The position numbers were made by a program, and so were the translations under genes. Of a DNA stretch of 64,000 bases, positions 16,464 through 24,292 are shown piece by piece (positions within the stretch are counted from its first letter, which is position 1; each line of letters opens with the position of its first letter). The notes beneath the pieces are model-generated. The model was not told the origin of the DNA and did no database searches. It was given only the letters and a program-made list of their open reading frames with translations. Source of the stretch: Streptosporangium amethystogenes. GTDB lineage: Bacteria; Actinomycetota; Actinomycetes; Streptosporangiales; Streptosporangiaceae. Location: positions 1 to 64,000 of the forward strand of contig NZ_JOEQ01000025.1 in NCBI RefSeq assembly GCF_000721075.1, in the 5' to 3' direction.

Positions 16464-17948
16464 ATGAAGATGCGAAAAGTCACTGCGATCGCCGGTCTGA
16501 CCGGCGTGCTGCTCGCGACAGGGGTGACGCCGGTGAGTGCCCTGGCAGACGCGCCGGAGACCGGCGGGCTGAGCACGACCGCGATCGACCGCTACATGCG
16601 CGACTACATCGAGCGGACCCACCTGCCCGGTGCCCTGGTCGCGGTCACCAGGGGCGACCAGGTCGTGCACGCCGTGGGTTACGGCCACACGGCCGACGGT
16701 GAGGCGATCACGAAGGACACGCCGATGCCGCTCGCCTCGGTCTCCAAGTCGTTCACCGCCCTGGCGGTGCTGCGTCTCGCCGACCAGGGCAGGATCAGCC
16801 TGGACGACCCCGTCCGGAAGCACCTGCCCGAGTTCACCATGGCCGATCCACGCGCCGGGAAGATCACCGTGCGGGAGTTGCTCCAGCAGACCTCGGGGAT
16901 GAGCGACCAGACCTTCCCCGAGCTGACGCTTCCCGCGCCGGACACCCTCAAGGACGCCGTCGCGATGCTGCGGACCGCCCCGCTCGCCACCGAGCCGGGC
17001 ACCAGGATGATCTACCACAACCCCAACTACTCTCTCGCGGCACGGTTGGTCGAGGAGGTGGCCGGAGTGCCGTTCGCCGACCACATGGCCGCCACCGTGT
17101 TCGGTCCGCTCGGCATGACGTCCACCAGGACGGTGAACACCACCGTGGACCTCCCCGGCGCGGGCGAGGGGTACATCCGCGCCTACGGCCAGGTCGTCAA
17201 GCGCTCCCATCCGAAGTGGTTCGTCAATGGCGCCTACGGCGTCGTCAGCACCGCCGACGACATGGCCAAGTGGCTGATCACGCAGAACGGCGCCGGCCAC
17301 GTCTTCCCCAGGGAGACCGTCAAGGTTGCCCAGAGCGCGTCCGGCGTGGGCGGCAGCACCTACGGCATGGGGTGGGGGACCGGGAAGACCGCCGGGGGAG
17401 CGTCCAAGCTCCAGCACACCGGCTGGCTGCTCACCCACAACTCCGCGCAGACCCTCCTGCCCGCGAGCGGATACGGCATCGCCGTCGTCACCAACACCGG
17501 GATGATCTCCGGTGATGACGCGGTCATCCTCACCGACGGCCTGATCGACATCATCGAGGGCCGCCCCGACGCGGGCACCGTACCCTTCACCACGACCGCG
17601 GACCCCTGGCTGGCCGGCCTGACGCTGCTCAACCTCGGGCTCGGTCTCCTGGGGGTCCACCGTGCCCGAGGTTGGGCCCGCCGTCGTGCGGGCCGCCCCA
17701 CCTGGCGCCTGGTCGTACGGCTGGTCCCCTACCTGCTGCCGATCGCGCTCTTCGCCGGCCTCGCCGATCTGATTGGCTTTGTGATGAATCGGGTGGGCAC
17801 ACTGGATCAGATCACCTACGTCTGGCTCGCGCTGTACATCTGGGCCGGCACCGGCGCGCTGGCCGCCGCCGCCGTCGTCGCCTCCCGCCTCGTCCACACC
17901 GCCCTCGCCCGCCGCGCGGGCACCTCCCCCCCTTTCCCCGTGGGATAG
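16464..17948 (+). CDS. Serine hydrolase with C-terminal membrane domain
   Basis: A 494-residue protein. A signal peptide (KMRKVTAIAGLTGVLLATGV) leads to a class C beta-lactamase/DD-peptidase-like domain with S-x-x-K at S92-K95 (ASVSKSFTA), Y-x-N in IYHNPNYSL and HTG in KLQHTGWLL. After about residue 375 come an amphipathic stretch and three membrane helices (LAGLTLLNLGLGLLGV; VPYLLPIALFAGLADLIGFV; YVWLALYIWAGTGALAAAAVV), so the catalytic domain sits outside, tethered to the membrane. ATG 16464 has GGAG 7 nt upstream; ATG 16446 is less likely. The two-component genes follow directly, suggesting co-regulation. Confidence 0.88.
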   Translation: MKMRKVTAIAGLTGVLLATGVTPVSALADAPETGGLSTTAIDRYMRDYIERTHLPGALVAVTRGDQVVHAVGYGHTADGEAITKDTPMPLASVSKSFTALAVLRLADQGRISLDDPVRKHLPEFTMADPRAGKITVRELLQQTSGMSDQTFPELTLPAPDTLKDAVAMLRTAPLATEPGTRMIYHNPNYSLAARLVEEVAGVPFADHMAATVFGPLGMTSTRTVNTTVDLPGAGEGYIRAYGQVVKRSHPKWFVNGAYGVVSTADDMAKWLITQNGAGHVFPRETVKVAQSASGVGGSTYGMGWGTGKTAGGASKLQHTGWLLTHNSAQTLLPASGYGIAVVTNTGMISGDDAVILTDGLIDIIEGRPDAGTVPFTTTADPWLAGLTLLNLGLGLLGVHRARGWARRRAGRPTWRLVVRLVPYLLPIALFAGLADLIGFVMNRVGTLDQITYVWLALYIWAGTGALAAAAVVASRLVHTALARRAGTSPPFPVG

Positions 17949-17978
17949 CGTGACCTGGCGATATCCGGCTCCGGGTGT

Positions 17979-18002
17979 CGCCTTTACCGAAAGACAAAGG
18001 CG
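17979..18002. promoter_or_regulatory. Inverted repeat upstream of the response regulator
   Basis: CGCCTTT and AAAGGCG form a perfect 7-bp inverted repeat with a 10-nt centre (ACCGAAAGAC), ending 6 bp before the ATG of the response regulator. It overlaps the ribosome binding region and could act as an operator or translational hairpin. Confidence 0.35.
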
Positions 18003-18008
18003 GGGCCG

Positions 18009-18713
18009 ATGATCCGAGTGCTGCTGGCGGACGACGAGGCGATGATCCGGGCCGGCATACGGGCCATCCTCGGCGCGGCCGACGACATCGAGGTCGTCGC
18101 CGAGGCGGCCGACGGACACCAGGCCATCGACCTCGCCCTGAGACACCGCCCGGACATCTGCCTGCTCGACATCCGGATGCCGCGGCTCGACGGGCTCCAG
18201 GCGGCGGCCGAGCTGCGCCGGGTCCTCCCCGAGACCGCCGTCGTGATGCTCACCACCTTCTCCGAGGACGAGTACATCGCGAGCGCGCTCGGCTCCGGCG
18301 CGGCCGGCTTTCTCCTCAAGTCGGGCAACCCACGCGAGCTGATCGCCGGCGTCCAGGCCATCGCCGAAGGCGGCGCCTATCTCTCCCCCAGCATCGCGCG
18401 GCGGGTCATCACCCACCTCGGTACGCGGTGGTTCGGCAGGCAGGCCGTCGCCCACGCCCACGTACAGGAGCTGACCGCCCGCGAGCGCGAGGTCCTCGCC
18501 CTGGTCGGGGCCGGCCTGTCCAACGCCGAGATCGCCCGGCGCCTGCATGTCGTCGAAGGCACGGTCAAGGGGTACGTCAGCCAGATCCTCACCCGCCTCG
18601 ACCTCAAGAACCGAGTGCAAGCCGCGATCCTCGCCTACGAGGCAGGTCTCGTATCCGACGAGGAAACCTCACTTTCGTCAGAGGCGCCGGTGCGCGGACA
18701 TCGGCGATCCTGA
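18009..18713 (+). CDS. NarL/LuxR-family response regulator
   Basis: A 234-residue two-component regulator. The receiver domain (1-120) has the acidic pair DD (8-9), the phosphoacceptor Asp54 in LLDIRMP, and the switch Thr in MLTTFSEDEY. The LuxR-type helix-turn-helix (about 155-215) reads LTAREREVLALVGAGLSNAEIARRL then VEGTVKGYVSQIL. The partner histidine kinase starts 5 bp after this stop. The HTH is typical of NarL/DesR-type regulators. Confidence 0.93.
   Translation: MIRVLLADDEAMIRAGIRAILGAADDIEVVAEAADGHQAIDLALRHRPDICLLDIRMPRLDGLQAAAELRRVLPETAVVMLTTFSEDEYIASALGSGAAGFLLKSGNPRELIAGVQAIAEGGAYLSPSIARRVITHLGTRWFGRQAVAHAHVQELTAREREVLALVGAGLSNAEIARRLHVVEGTVKGYVSQILTRLDLKNRVQAAILAYEAGLVSDEETSLSSEAPVRGHRRS
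18671..18684. promoter_or_regulatory. Second copy of the CTGACGAAAGT site
   Basis: The reverse complement of this stretch begins CTGACGAAAGT, the same 11 bases as the perfect palindrome at 16372-16389. It lies inside the 3' end of the response regulator gene, about 35 bp before the histidine kinase start. Confidence 0.35.
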
Positions 18714-18717
18714 ACCC

Positions 18718-20316
18718 ATGCGCAGCGTGCCCGGCCGGCTTTCCCGTCTCTTCGACCTCGGACTGTGGCTGGTGGTGTGCGCGCCGCCGGTCACAGCGGC
18801 CGTTTCCCCACATGGGCGCGAGGTGATGACGGCGGCCGTGGGCGTCCCGCTGCTGGGGACCGCGGTGGCACTGAGCCGGAGATGGCCGCTGTCGGCACTG
18901 GCCGTACCGGTGGCGCTGAGCCTGACCCTGGACGCGCAGATGTCGACCCCCCTGTACTGGACGGCGCTGGTGCTCTTCGGCTACCTGGCCGGGCGCCGGA
19001 TGGCGACCGCCCGTCCGGCGCTGTGGTTCTTCGCGGCCGTCGCCGTTGCCGGGCTGCCGCTGTGCGCGCTCGTCCTGCACGACCTGTGGGGCTGGCCCAT
19101 ACAGTTGCTGACGCTGCTGCTCACGGTGGGGTTGCCGTGGTTACTGGGCCGCTACCGCCGCCAGTACGCCGAACTGGTCGGTACGGGCTGGCGGCTCGCC
19201 GACCGACTGGAGCGCGAGCAGCAGGCCGTCGCCGACCGCGCCCGTATCCGGGAACGGGCCCGCATCGCAGGCGACATGCATGATTCCCTCGGCCACGACC
19301 TGACGCTGATCGCGGTACGGGCCGGTGCCCTGGAGCTCGACCCCAAGCTGGATGCCCGGCAGCAGGCGGCCATCGGCGAACTGCGGGAGGCCGCCGGAGC
19401 CGCGACCGAACGACTCCGGGAGATCATCGGCGTGTTGCGCACGGACGACGAACAACCACCCAGGGTCCCGTCCGCGGAGAACGCCGAGGCCCTGGTCGAA
19501 CGCGTGCGAAGCTCCGGGGTCACGGTCACCCTGGAACGCCTGGGCGACACGGACGACCTGCCGCCCATGGTCGGCCTCGCCGTCCACCGCGTGCTCCAGG
19601 AAGCCCTGACGAACGCCGCCAAACATGCACCGGGCACGGCCGTCCACGTCCGGCTCGTCAGGGACGGAGCGATCCTCGGCCTCAGCGTGGTCAACGACCC
19701 GGCCACGGTGGCCCCACTGCCGGGCGTGGCCTCGGGCGGCTCCGGGCTGGTGGGACTCGACGAGCGGGTACGTCTCGCAGGCGGCACGCTGCGCACCGGT
19801 TCGACCCCAGAGGGCGGTTTCGAGGTCGTCGCCGAACTGCCGCTCGGCGGCGGCGCGACCCCACGTACCGCCACCGCCACCCGGCCCACCGCCTCCGTCA
19901 GGGAGCTGGCTCATGCCCGGCGGCAGGTACGGCGCCGGCTGACGCAGACCGTCGTGGTACCTCTGGCGGTGCTGGCCGGGATCCTGCTGCTCATGATCCC
20001 CATCAGCTTCATCAGCTCCTCCTTCTCGGTCCTGGATCGGGACCGGTACGAGCAGTTGAAGGTGGGTGACGCGCGCGGCGATATGCGCTCTCGGCTACCC
20101 GCGTTCACCAAGGACGGCCCGCCGGACGGTGCCCCGCCCACACCCAAGGGGGAGGACTGCGTGTACTACAACACGAGAACGGCCTCGGCCGACGCCTACC
20201 GGCTGTGCTTCGCCCACGAGCGCCTCGCCTCCAAGGCGATCGTCAGGCCTTGTTCCTTCTGCGTCCACGTGCGATCAGCCAGAGGAGCCACGCCTGAAAC
20301 AGCCCGGCGCCGGTGA
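18718..20316 (+). CDS. NarL-type sensor histidine kinase with extracytoplasmic C-terminus
   Basis: A 532-residue kinase. Four to five N-terminal membrane helices (residues 10-145) precede a HisKA_3 dimerisation domain with His188 in IAGDMHDSLGHDL, then a HATPase with LQEALTNAAKHA and GGSGLVGLDERV. After the ATPase it has another membrane helix (VVVPLAVLAGILLLMIPISFI) and a roughly 90-residue tail with Cys in GEDCVYYNTR and LCFAHE, which should lie outside the cell. Sensor kinases of this layout are uncommon. The last 25 or so residues overlap the convergent gene at 20243 and look non-native, so the reading frame may have been altered at its end. Confidence 0.88.
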   Translation: MRSVPGRLSRLFDLGLWLVVCAPPVTAAVSPHGREVMTAAVGVPLLGTAVALSRRWPLSALAVPVALSLTLDAQMSTPLYWTALVLFGYLAGRRMATARPALWFFAAVAVAGLPLCALVLHDLWGWPIQLLTLLLTVGLPWLLGRYRRQYAELVGTGWRLADRLEREQQAVADRARIRERARIAGDMHDSLGHDLTLIAVRAGALELDPKLDARQQAAIGELREAAGAATERLREIIGVLRTDDEQPPRVPSAENAEALVERVRSSGVTVTLERLGDTDDLPPMVGLAVHRVLQEALTNAAKHAPGTAVHVRLVRDGAILGLSVVNDPATVAPLPGVASGGSGLVGLDERVRLAGGTLRTGSTPEGGFEVVAELPLGGGATPRTATATRPTASVRELAHARRQVRRRLTQTVVVPLAVLAGILLLMIPISFISSSFSVLDRDRYEQLKVGDARGDMRSRLPAFTKDGPPDGAPPTPKGEDCVYYNTRTASADAYRLCFAHERLASKAIVRPCSFCVHVRSARGATPETARRR

Positions 20317-20566
20317 ATACCAGCAGGGAGAACAGCGGGTCAGGTAGTGGCCCGAGTTGCAGGAACATGAGGAGTTCCGAGGTCGGAGAGGTGACCGCGA
20401 ACAGCACGAGCGCTTCCAGGCCTTGACTGCCCGGCTGACGTGTGGCGATCTCTACGTAGACGGTCGCGGCGACGACGATCAGCACATACGGGCCGACGAT
20501 CGACACGGCGAAGGTTCCGCGCTCGTATCGGGAAACGTAGCGTGTCAGTGCTCGCAGGGGTCGCAT
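20243..20566 (-). CDS. Small membrane protein (SCO4225-like)
   Basis: A 107-residue protein with three predicted membrane helices: VSIVGPYVLIVVAATVYVEIA, LEALVLFAVTSPTSELLMFL and LFSLLVFTGAGLFQAWLLWLIA, ending in a basic tail (RGRRRNKA). The central ALVLFAVTSPTS motif resembles the actinobacterial SCO4225 membrane protein family of unknown function. ATG 20566 is chosen because AGGA lies 8 nt upstream; two ATGs at 20575 and 20572 are alternatives. Its 3' end overlaps the end of the histidine kinase gene by about 74 bp. Confidence 0.75.
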   Translation of the reverse strand: MRPLRALTRYVSRYERGTFAVSIVGPYVLIVVAATVYVEIATRQPGSQGLEALVLFAVTSPTSELLMFLQLGPLPDPLFSLLVFTGAGLFQAWLLWLIARGRRRNKA

Positions 20567-20779
20567 GGTCATCATCCTGTACGAGCATGGGTGGCTGCTC
20601 ATGAGTCCAGGTACTCAGGTGGCGCTATCGGCGCGCCCGGTGCGCTGAGCCGGTAGGTACGGCGTGACGGGCGGGCGGCGGGCAGCCCGAGCCGCTACCA
20701 ACGCGCTCGTAAGCGCCGGCCTGCGGTTTCGCATGTGGTCAAGCGGCTCTGTGATACTCACGGATCAGTGTCGATCCCG

Positions 20780-20868
20780 CTACATGCCACCGGGAGTGAC
20801 GAGGCCGCTCTCGTAGGCCAGCGCCACCGCCTGGGCCCGGCTGCCGAGGTTGAGTTTGGCCATGGCCC
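20780..20868 (-). pseudogene. C-terminal remnant of a LuxR/NarL response regulator
   Basis: The minus strand reads NRAMAKLNLGSRAQ, then AVALAYESGLVTPGGM and a stop: 29 residues that match the end of a NarL-type DNA-binding domain. Nothing upstream continues the frame; the sequence changes character at about 20877. This is the tail of a second two-component gene lost by deletion or insertion. Confidence 0.65.
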
Positions 20869-21024
20869 GGTTGAATTCTTGTAGAGAAAGTTTTCGCCGG
20901 CTGCGGTTCAGGCAGGTGTCCTGCTTCGGTTGATGCTTTACACCCCTTCGGCTGACCTGCCTTCCTTGGCGATCGGCGACGATCGCGAGGAGGCCGGGTT
21001 GGTTGAGCAGGGACGGTCCGAGCT

Positions 21025-21309
21025 TCAGGACCGTAGCCGTACTGCTGCTTCGATCCGGCCCCCGATCCCGATGATCGCAAACACGATGGCCACGGTAGCG
21101 AAGCTCTCGTTTCCGTTCAGCACCGAGAGCAGAGCAACGAATCCAGCCAGAAAAATCAGGACACTACTGACTCCACGAATCACGTACGCGTTATTGCGAG
21201 GTTCACGAGATGGACCGATGGCTCCAAGTGCTTGGATCGCCGACTCGGAGCCACCGGATTCATAGATCTTCCCGAAAGATTCAGTGGAGGGCTCATCCAT
21301 AAAGATCAT
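21025..21309 (-). CDS. Small two-helix membrane protein
   Basis: A 94-residue protein: a polar N-terminus (FGKIYESGGSESAIQALG) and two hydrophobic helices (GVSSVLIFLAGFVALLSVL and FATVAIVFAIIGIGGRIEAAV). ATG 21309 is the first plausible start; ATG 21300 is the alternative, and neither has a strong ribosome binding site. A longer frame upstream runs through tRNA-like sequence and is not coding. I do not recognise the family. Base composition is lower in GC than in neighbouring genes, fitting acquired DNA. Confidence 0.6.
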   Translation of the reverse strand: MIFMDEPSTESFGKIYESGGSESAIQALGAIGPSREPRNNAYVIRGVSSVLIFLAGFVALLSVLNGNESFATVAIVFAIIGIGGRIEAAVRLRS

Positions 21310-21435
21310 AATGTCATGACGATGACCTTGAACGGGAGCAGGGACGGGCAGACAAAGCCAAGCATGAATCTTCGTGTGGCGGAGGCGGCCGTAGCCATGG
21401 ACATGATCTTCCCCGGTGCGGCCGGGGAGCGTAGT

Positions 21436-21475
21436 CGCCCGGAAGATCAAAAAAGCCACTCCCTGATCTTGGGAG
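21436..21475 (-). terminator. Rho-independent terminator beyond the partial tRNA-Ile copy
   Basis: On the minus strand a 9-bp stem with two G-T pairs (GCTGCTCCC against GGGAGTGGC) and a 7-nt loop is followed by six T residues. It lies just past the 3' end of the partial tRNA copy, where a tRNA terminator would sit, supporting the idea that this side is the ancestral tRNA-downstream chromosome. Confidence 0.65.
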
Positions 21476-21498
21476 CAGCCTTTGTGCAGGTACTTAGC

Positions 21499-21543
21499 GG
21501 TGGGGCTACCAGGACTTGAACCTGGGACCTCTTCCTTATCAGG
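21499..21543. repeat. Left attachment-site repeat (partial tRNA-Ile)
   Basis: This is identical over 45 bp to 25289-25333. On the minus strand it covers the anticodon stem-loop, T arm and acceptor 3' side of tRNA-Ile but lacks the 5' half, so it is not a functional tRNA. Confidence 0.85.
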
Positions 21544-21628
21544 ACCGTCCGGGCCATGATCAGGAGCTCTCAGCTCGGCCCTGACCAGTGTTGGGCGGAT
21601 GTGGGCATGAGCCGTTGTGTGCCTTTGT

Positions 21629-21651
21629 CGCAGTACTCGTTGCAGTACTGT
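21629..21651. repeat. Paired GCAGTAC repeats inside the left junction
   Basis: GCAGTAC occurs twice about 13 bp apart (CGCAGTACTCGTTGCAGTAC). The same word, as GTTGCAGTACCCGTTGCAG, lies between the integrase stop and the right junction at 25229-25247. The matching positions inside both ends suit arm-type integrase binding sites. Confidence 0.5.
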
Positions 21652-21681
21652 TCTCAGCCGTCTTATCCCATGCTCGGTGAA

Positions 21682-21706
21682 CCGGCGCTGAGGAACGGAG
21701 CGCCGG
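21682..21706. repeat. Hairpin A of a covarying hairpin pair
   Basis: CCGGCGCT and AGCGCCGG pair perfectly around a 9-nt loop (GAGGAACGG). Hairpin B at 22360-22392 has the same design with compensating base changes. Confidence 0.5.
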
Positions 21707-21781
21707 ATCGGCGAGTGCCCCCAGCCCTGAGCAGAGATCAGCCAGAGCCGGGCGATCGTGAGGGCGGTACGGCCCAAGCGA

Positions 21782-22183
21782 TCAGTCGGGCTGCGGGATA
21801 GTGCGGTGCGAGTCCTGCCGCCGCCACTCCATGATCACCCCGCGAATGACCAGGTGCACCAGCAGAGGCACGCCCACGATCAGCCCAGCCACGCGGAAGA
21901 AGGTGGTCTCAAACTCACCGGACACCGATTTGAACACCAGAAAGAAGCCCACACCGAGTTGGTAGCCGCTACCGACCCACGCTCGGATGCGTGGGATGTT
22001 GTGGAGGATTGCCGCGCTGAAGAGGACAAAGACAAAGATCAAGAAGACCGCGGGCCATGTAGGAGGCTCAACGAGGAGAAGGGTCACCCCTCCTATGAGG
22101 CCGATCAACGACGCAATGATCGCGATGATCCGTTGCGGCAGAGAAAGATGGTCAAACCACGACTTCGGATCTACATGGCCCAC
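21782..22183 (-). CDS. Four-helix membrane protein of unknown function
   Basis: A 133-residue protein beginning MGHVDPKSWFDHLSLPQRII. It has four predicted membrane segments (IIAIIASLIGLIGGVTLLLV; VFLIFVFVLFSAAILH; GYQLGVGFFLVFK; FFRVAGLIVGVPLLVHLVIR) and a charged C-terminal tail. No family is recognised. It lies inside the tRNA-Ile element and points toward the left junction. GGGAG lies about 18 nt upstream, so initiation is not strongly marked. Confidence 0.65.
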   Translation of the reverse strand: MGHVDPKSWFDHLSLPQRIIAIIASLIGLIGGVTLLLVEPPTWPAVFLIFVFVLFSAAILHNIPRIRAWVGSGYQLGVGFFLVFKSVSGEFETTFFRVAGLIVGVPLLVHLVIRGVIMEWRRQDSHRTIPQPD

Positions 22184-22891
22184 TTGATTAATCTCCCACA
22201 GTGGTGCGACGGCTGACCAGCCTCGCCATGTTCGACCATCCGCTCGTTCCGGTGGAGAGTCCGCTCCGTCATGCGGTGCTCTATCGACTCAGCGCCGACC
22301 GGTAGCGCTCCTTTTGACGACCCGTGAGTGTGATCAAAGAGGAGTCCTTACCGGTCCGGCGATCCGGTGCTGAGAAACCAAGCACCGGATCGTCAAGGGC
22401 TGTACCGGCCTCGACGCTGTACAACAATTTACAAGATCTCGGTACGCGACCCTGTGAGCTGCTGCGGCGCTGGTCAGAGGCGATCTCGTCTTGCCCATGA
22501 GTCCCCGTGATTCCCCCTTGGCGACCGGCACGCAACGGGCACGGCCTGAAAACCCCGTGCGGACACGCACACACCCCTCTCGCCGGATCTTCCCGTCTGC
22601 CTCGTCCCACCCCGGAGGGGCAACAGCTCGGGGACGGAGGATCAAGGCCGTCTTCGCGTGTACGCCGGCCGGTAGAAGTTCCTCGGCCATGGGATGCCAA
22701 CGGTCACAGACGGGCTTGATCCGGAGGAGTCGAGATGTTGGGCTTGCCTGGGACGTGACAGACGGGAAGATCAGGCCCCACCTCAGCCAACTACGGCTCT
22801 GCGATCGGCAGTCGCGATCATCCCGGAGCCGAAGTACCCCCGCCGGAGGCTGCTCTTGGGCAAAGGGGTAGGCAACCGGCATAATCGTGGC
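22184..22891. other. 700-bp stretch without a confident gene
   Basis: Long frames on both strands are rich in Arg, Pro, Ser and Thr and lack consistent codon bias, so I do not call them. The stretch contains a strong hairpin (22360-22392) and a 14-bp inverted repeat (GATCTTCCCGTCTG at 22586-22599 and its complement at 22759-22772). It may be decayed element DNA. Confidence 0.5.
22360..22392. repeat. Hairpin B of a covarying hairpin pair
   Basis: CGATCCGGTGCT and AGCACCGGATCG form a perfect 12-bp stem with a 9-nt loop (GAGAAACCA). The core matches hairpin A except that one C-G pair is replaced by T-A, which preserves the stem. Confidence 0.55.
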
Positions 22892-23344
22892 GTGTTCAAC
22901 AAGATGCCTGGCCCATTCAGACTCCTCATGGGCGTGCTGCTGCTGTCAGGGGTGATTTATGGCCTCAAGTGGATAAGCGGTGTGGATCCCTATGTGCGTG
23001 GACCGCTCGATTGGGCGGCCTTGATCTCCGCAGGTCTTGCTATGGCTCTTGCGCTGGCGGTGGCCGTGGCGGGTTTTCGAAAGGTACACAGACGTGAATA
23101 TGGTGAGCCTGCGCCAGGGGAAGCACCTGATGGGCCGCGTAATCGCCTGCTCATATCCTCGGGAGGAATGTTCATAGTGATGGCGACGATGCTGTCGTCG
23201 ATTCTCTCGCTGCTCGCGTCCACGGATGGCGGGGACCCTTACACAACGGGGCCACTCGATTGGGCCTCGTGGGCGAGCATAGGGCTCATCTTCGTGTTGC
23301 TTTTTGGACTGATTGCCTGGATCGCACGTAAGGGGCTCATGTAG
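22892..23344 (+). CDS. Membrane protein with an internal duplication
   Basis: A 150-residue protein with four membrane helices arranged as two repeats. Each repeat has a helix, a loop DPY(V/T)(R/T)GPLDWA, and a second helix: YVRGPLDWAALISAGLAM in the first half and YTTGPLDWASWASIGLIF in the second. GTG 22892 is preferred: CATAAT lies 9 bp upstream with a TTGGGC-like -35 box 18 bp before that, which suggests a leaderless transcript. ATG 22904 is the alternative. The family is not recognised. It lies within the tRNA-Ile element. Confidence 0.68.
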   Translation: MFNKMPGPFRLLMGVLLLSGVIYGLKWISGVDPYVRGPLDWAALISAGLAMALALAVAVAGFRKVHRREYGEPAPGEAPDGPRNRLLISSGGMFIVMATMLSSILSLLASTDGGDPYTTGPLDWASWASIGLIFVLLFGLIAWIARKGLM

Positions 23345-23605
23345 CGGGAGCGGATTGGCAGGCATTGATCCGAAAGACGCCGTAGGCGCTGCGTAGTGGC
23401 TGGGGTCGGTGGTCGGAACGACCTCAAGGCGGCGGCGCGGCCTTGGTGCGGCGAGTTAATAGGTGCGGCGCGCGGACGGTGCGGCGGGCGGCCCGCTTCT
23501 CGCCGCCGTTCGGGACCGGCGCCCACGCCGCACACCCGGACGGCGTGCGGTGGGAGGGCCGTGCGGCGGCGCCTTGATACCTCATGAGAACAATTCGGCA
23601 GTGAC

Positions 23606-24292
23606 TCAGATCTGTCCTGTCTCAAGCGTGGCGTTGAACGACTCGGCAACAGCATTGTCCAGCGCGCAGCCGACCCTGCCCATCGACTGCACCACCCCCC
23701 AATGCCGACAGGCGGCCTGGAAATGGGCGGCGGTGTACTCGCTGCCACGAGTGGCCATCTGCAACGCCGCGACCGTCAACGCCGCATCATGGTGGGTGCC
23801 CATCGCATATCCCAGCAGCCGGCGGGAGAACAGGTCCTCCACCGTCGCCAGGTACAGTTTCCCTTCGCCGGTACCGATCTCGGTGAGATCACCGCACCAC
23901 AGCACGTCCGCGGCAACAGTGTTGAACTGGCGGTGCACCAGATCCGGTGCCGCCGGCCTCTTGCCCTGGCGCGTCAACGATCGAGGTGTTCGCCGCATCC
24001 GGCCCGCCAGGCCAAGAACGATCATCCGCGCCGCGACCGTGTTGGCCGAGACCTGCCAGCCGCTCTCGCGCAGATCACGGGTGATGCGCGGGGACCCGTA
24101 GGTGGCACCGGAAGCATCGAAGGCGGCAGTGATCGCCGCATCCAGGTCCTCGCGCCGTTGCCGGCGAGGTCCCGGCCGGGGATCGCGCCATTTGTAAAAT
24201 CAGGACTGCGAGACCCCCAGGATCCGGCAGGCCACAGCGTGAGGAACGCCATGCTCGGTCTTCTGGGAGGCGATGAAGGCCGCCACGCTCAC
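23606..24292 (-). pseudogene. IS3-family transposase OrfB, multiply disrupted
   Basis: From GTG 24292 the frame reads SVAAFIASQKTEHGVPHAVA and hits TGA at 24200-24202, where relatives have Trp (VSQS-stop-FYKW). After the stop it continues through ATYGSPRITRDLRESGW and the integrase core CGDLTEIGTGEGKLYLATVE. The block that should hold the second catalytic Asp (HSDRGSEYT in relatives) reads ATRGSEYTAAHF: a short in-frame deletion has removed it. The frame ends early after NAVAESFNATLE, about 80-100 residues short. Three independent lesions show a dead transposase. Confidence 0.85.

Noticed and set aside
15825..18620. 931-codon minus-strand frame across cupin, hydrolase and response regulator genes
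   Set aside because: It spans three well-supported plus-strand genes and reads as low-complexity Gly/Arg/Asp sequence.
21499..21543. Second tRNA-Ile gene
   Set aside because: Only the 3' half is present; without the D arm and 5' acceptor it cannot fold, so it is an att copy.
22201..22305. 34-codon plus-strand frame from GTG 22201
   Set aside because: The codon choice is fair, but it is too short, matches nothing I know and lacks a clear ribosome binding site.
22586..22772. 14-bp inverted repeat (GATCTTCCCGTCTG) 159 bp apart, considered as insertion sequence ends
   Set aside because: There is no transposase or target duplication between or around the arms; too little evidence to call an element.
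22334..22882. 182-codon minus-strand frame in the element
   Set aside because: It has irregular composition, many Arg/Ser/Pro and no domain or ribosome binding site, and overlaps a strong hairpin.
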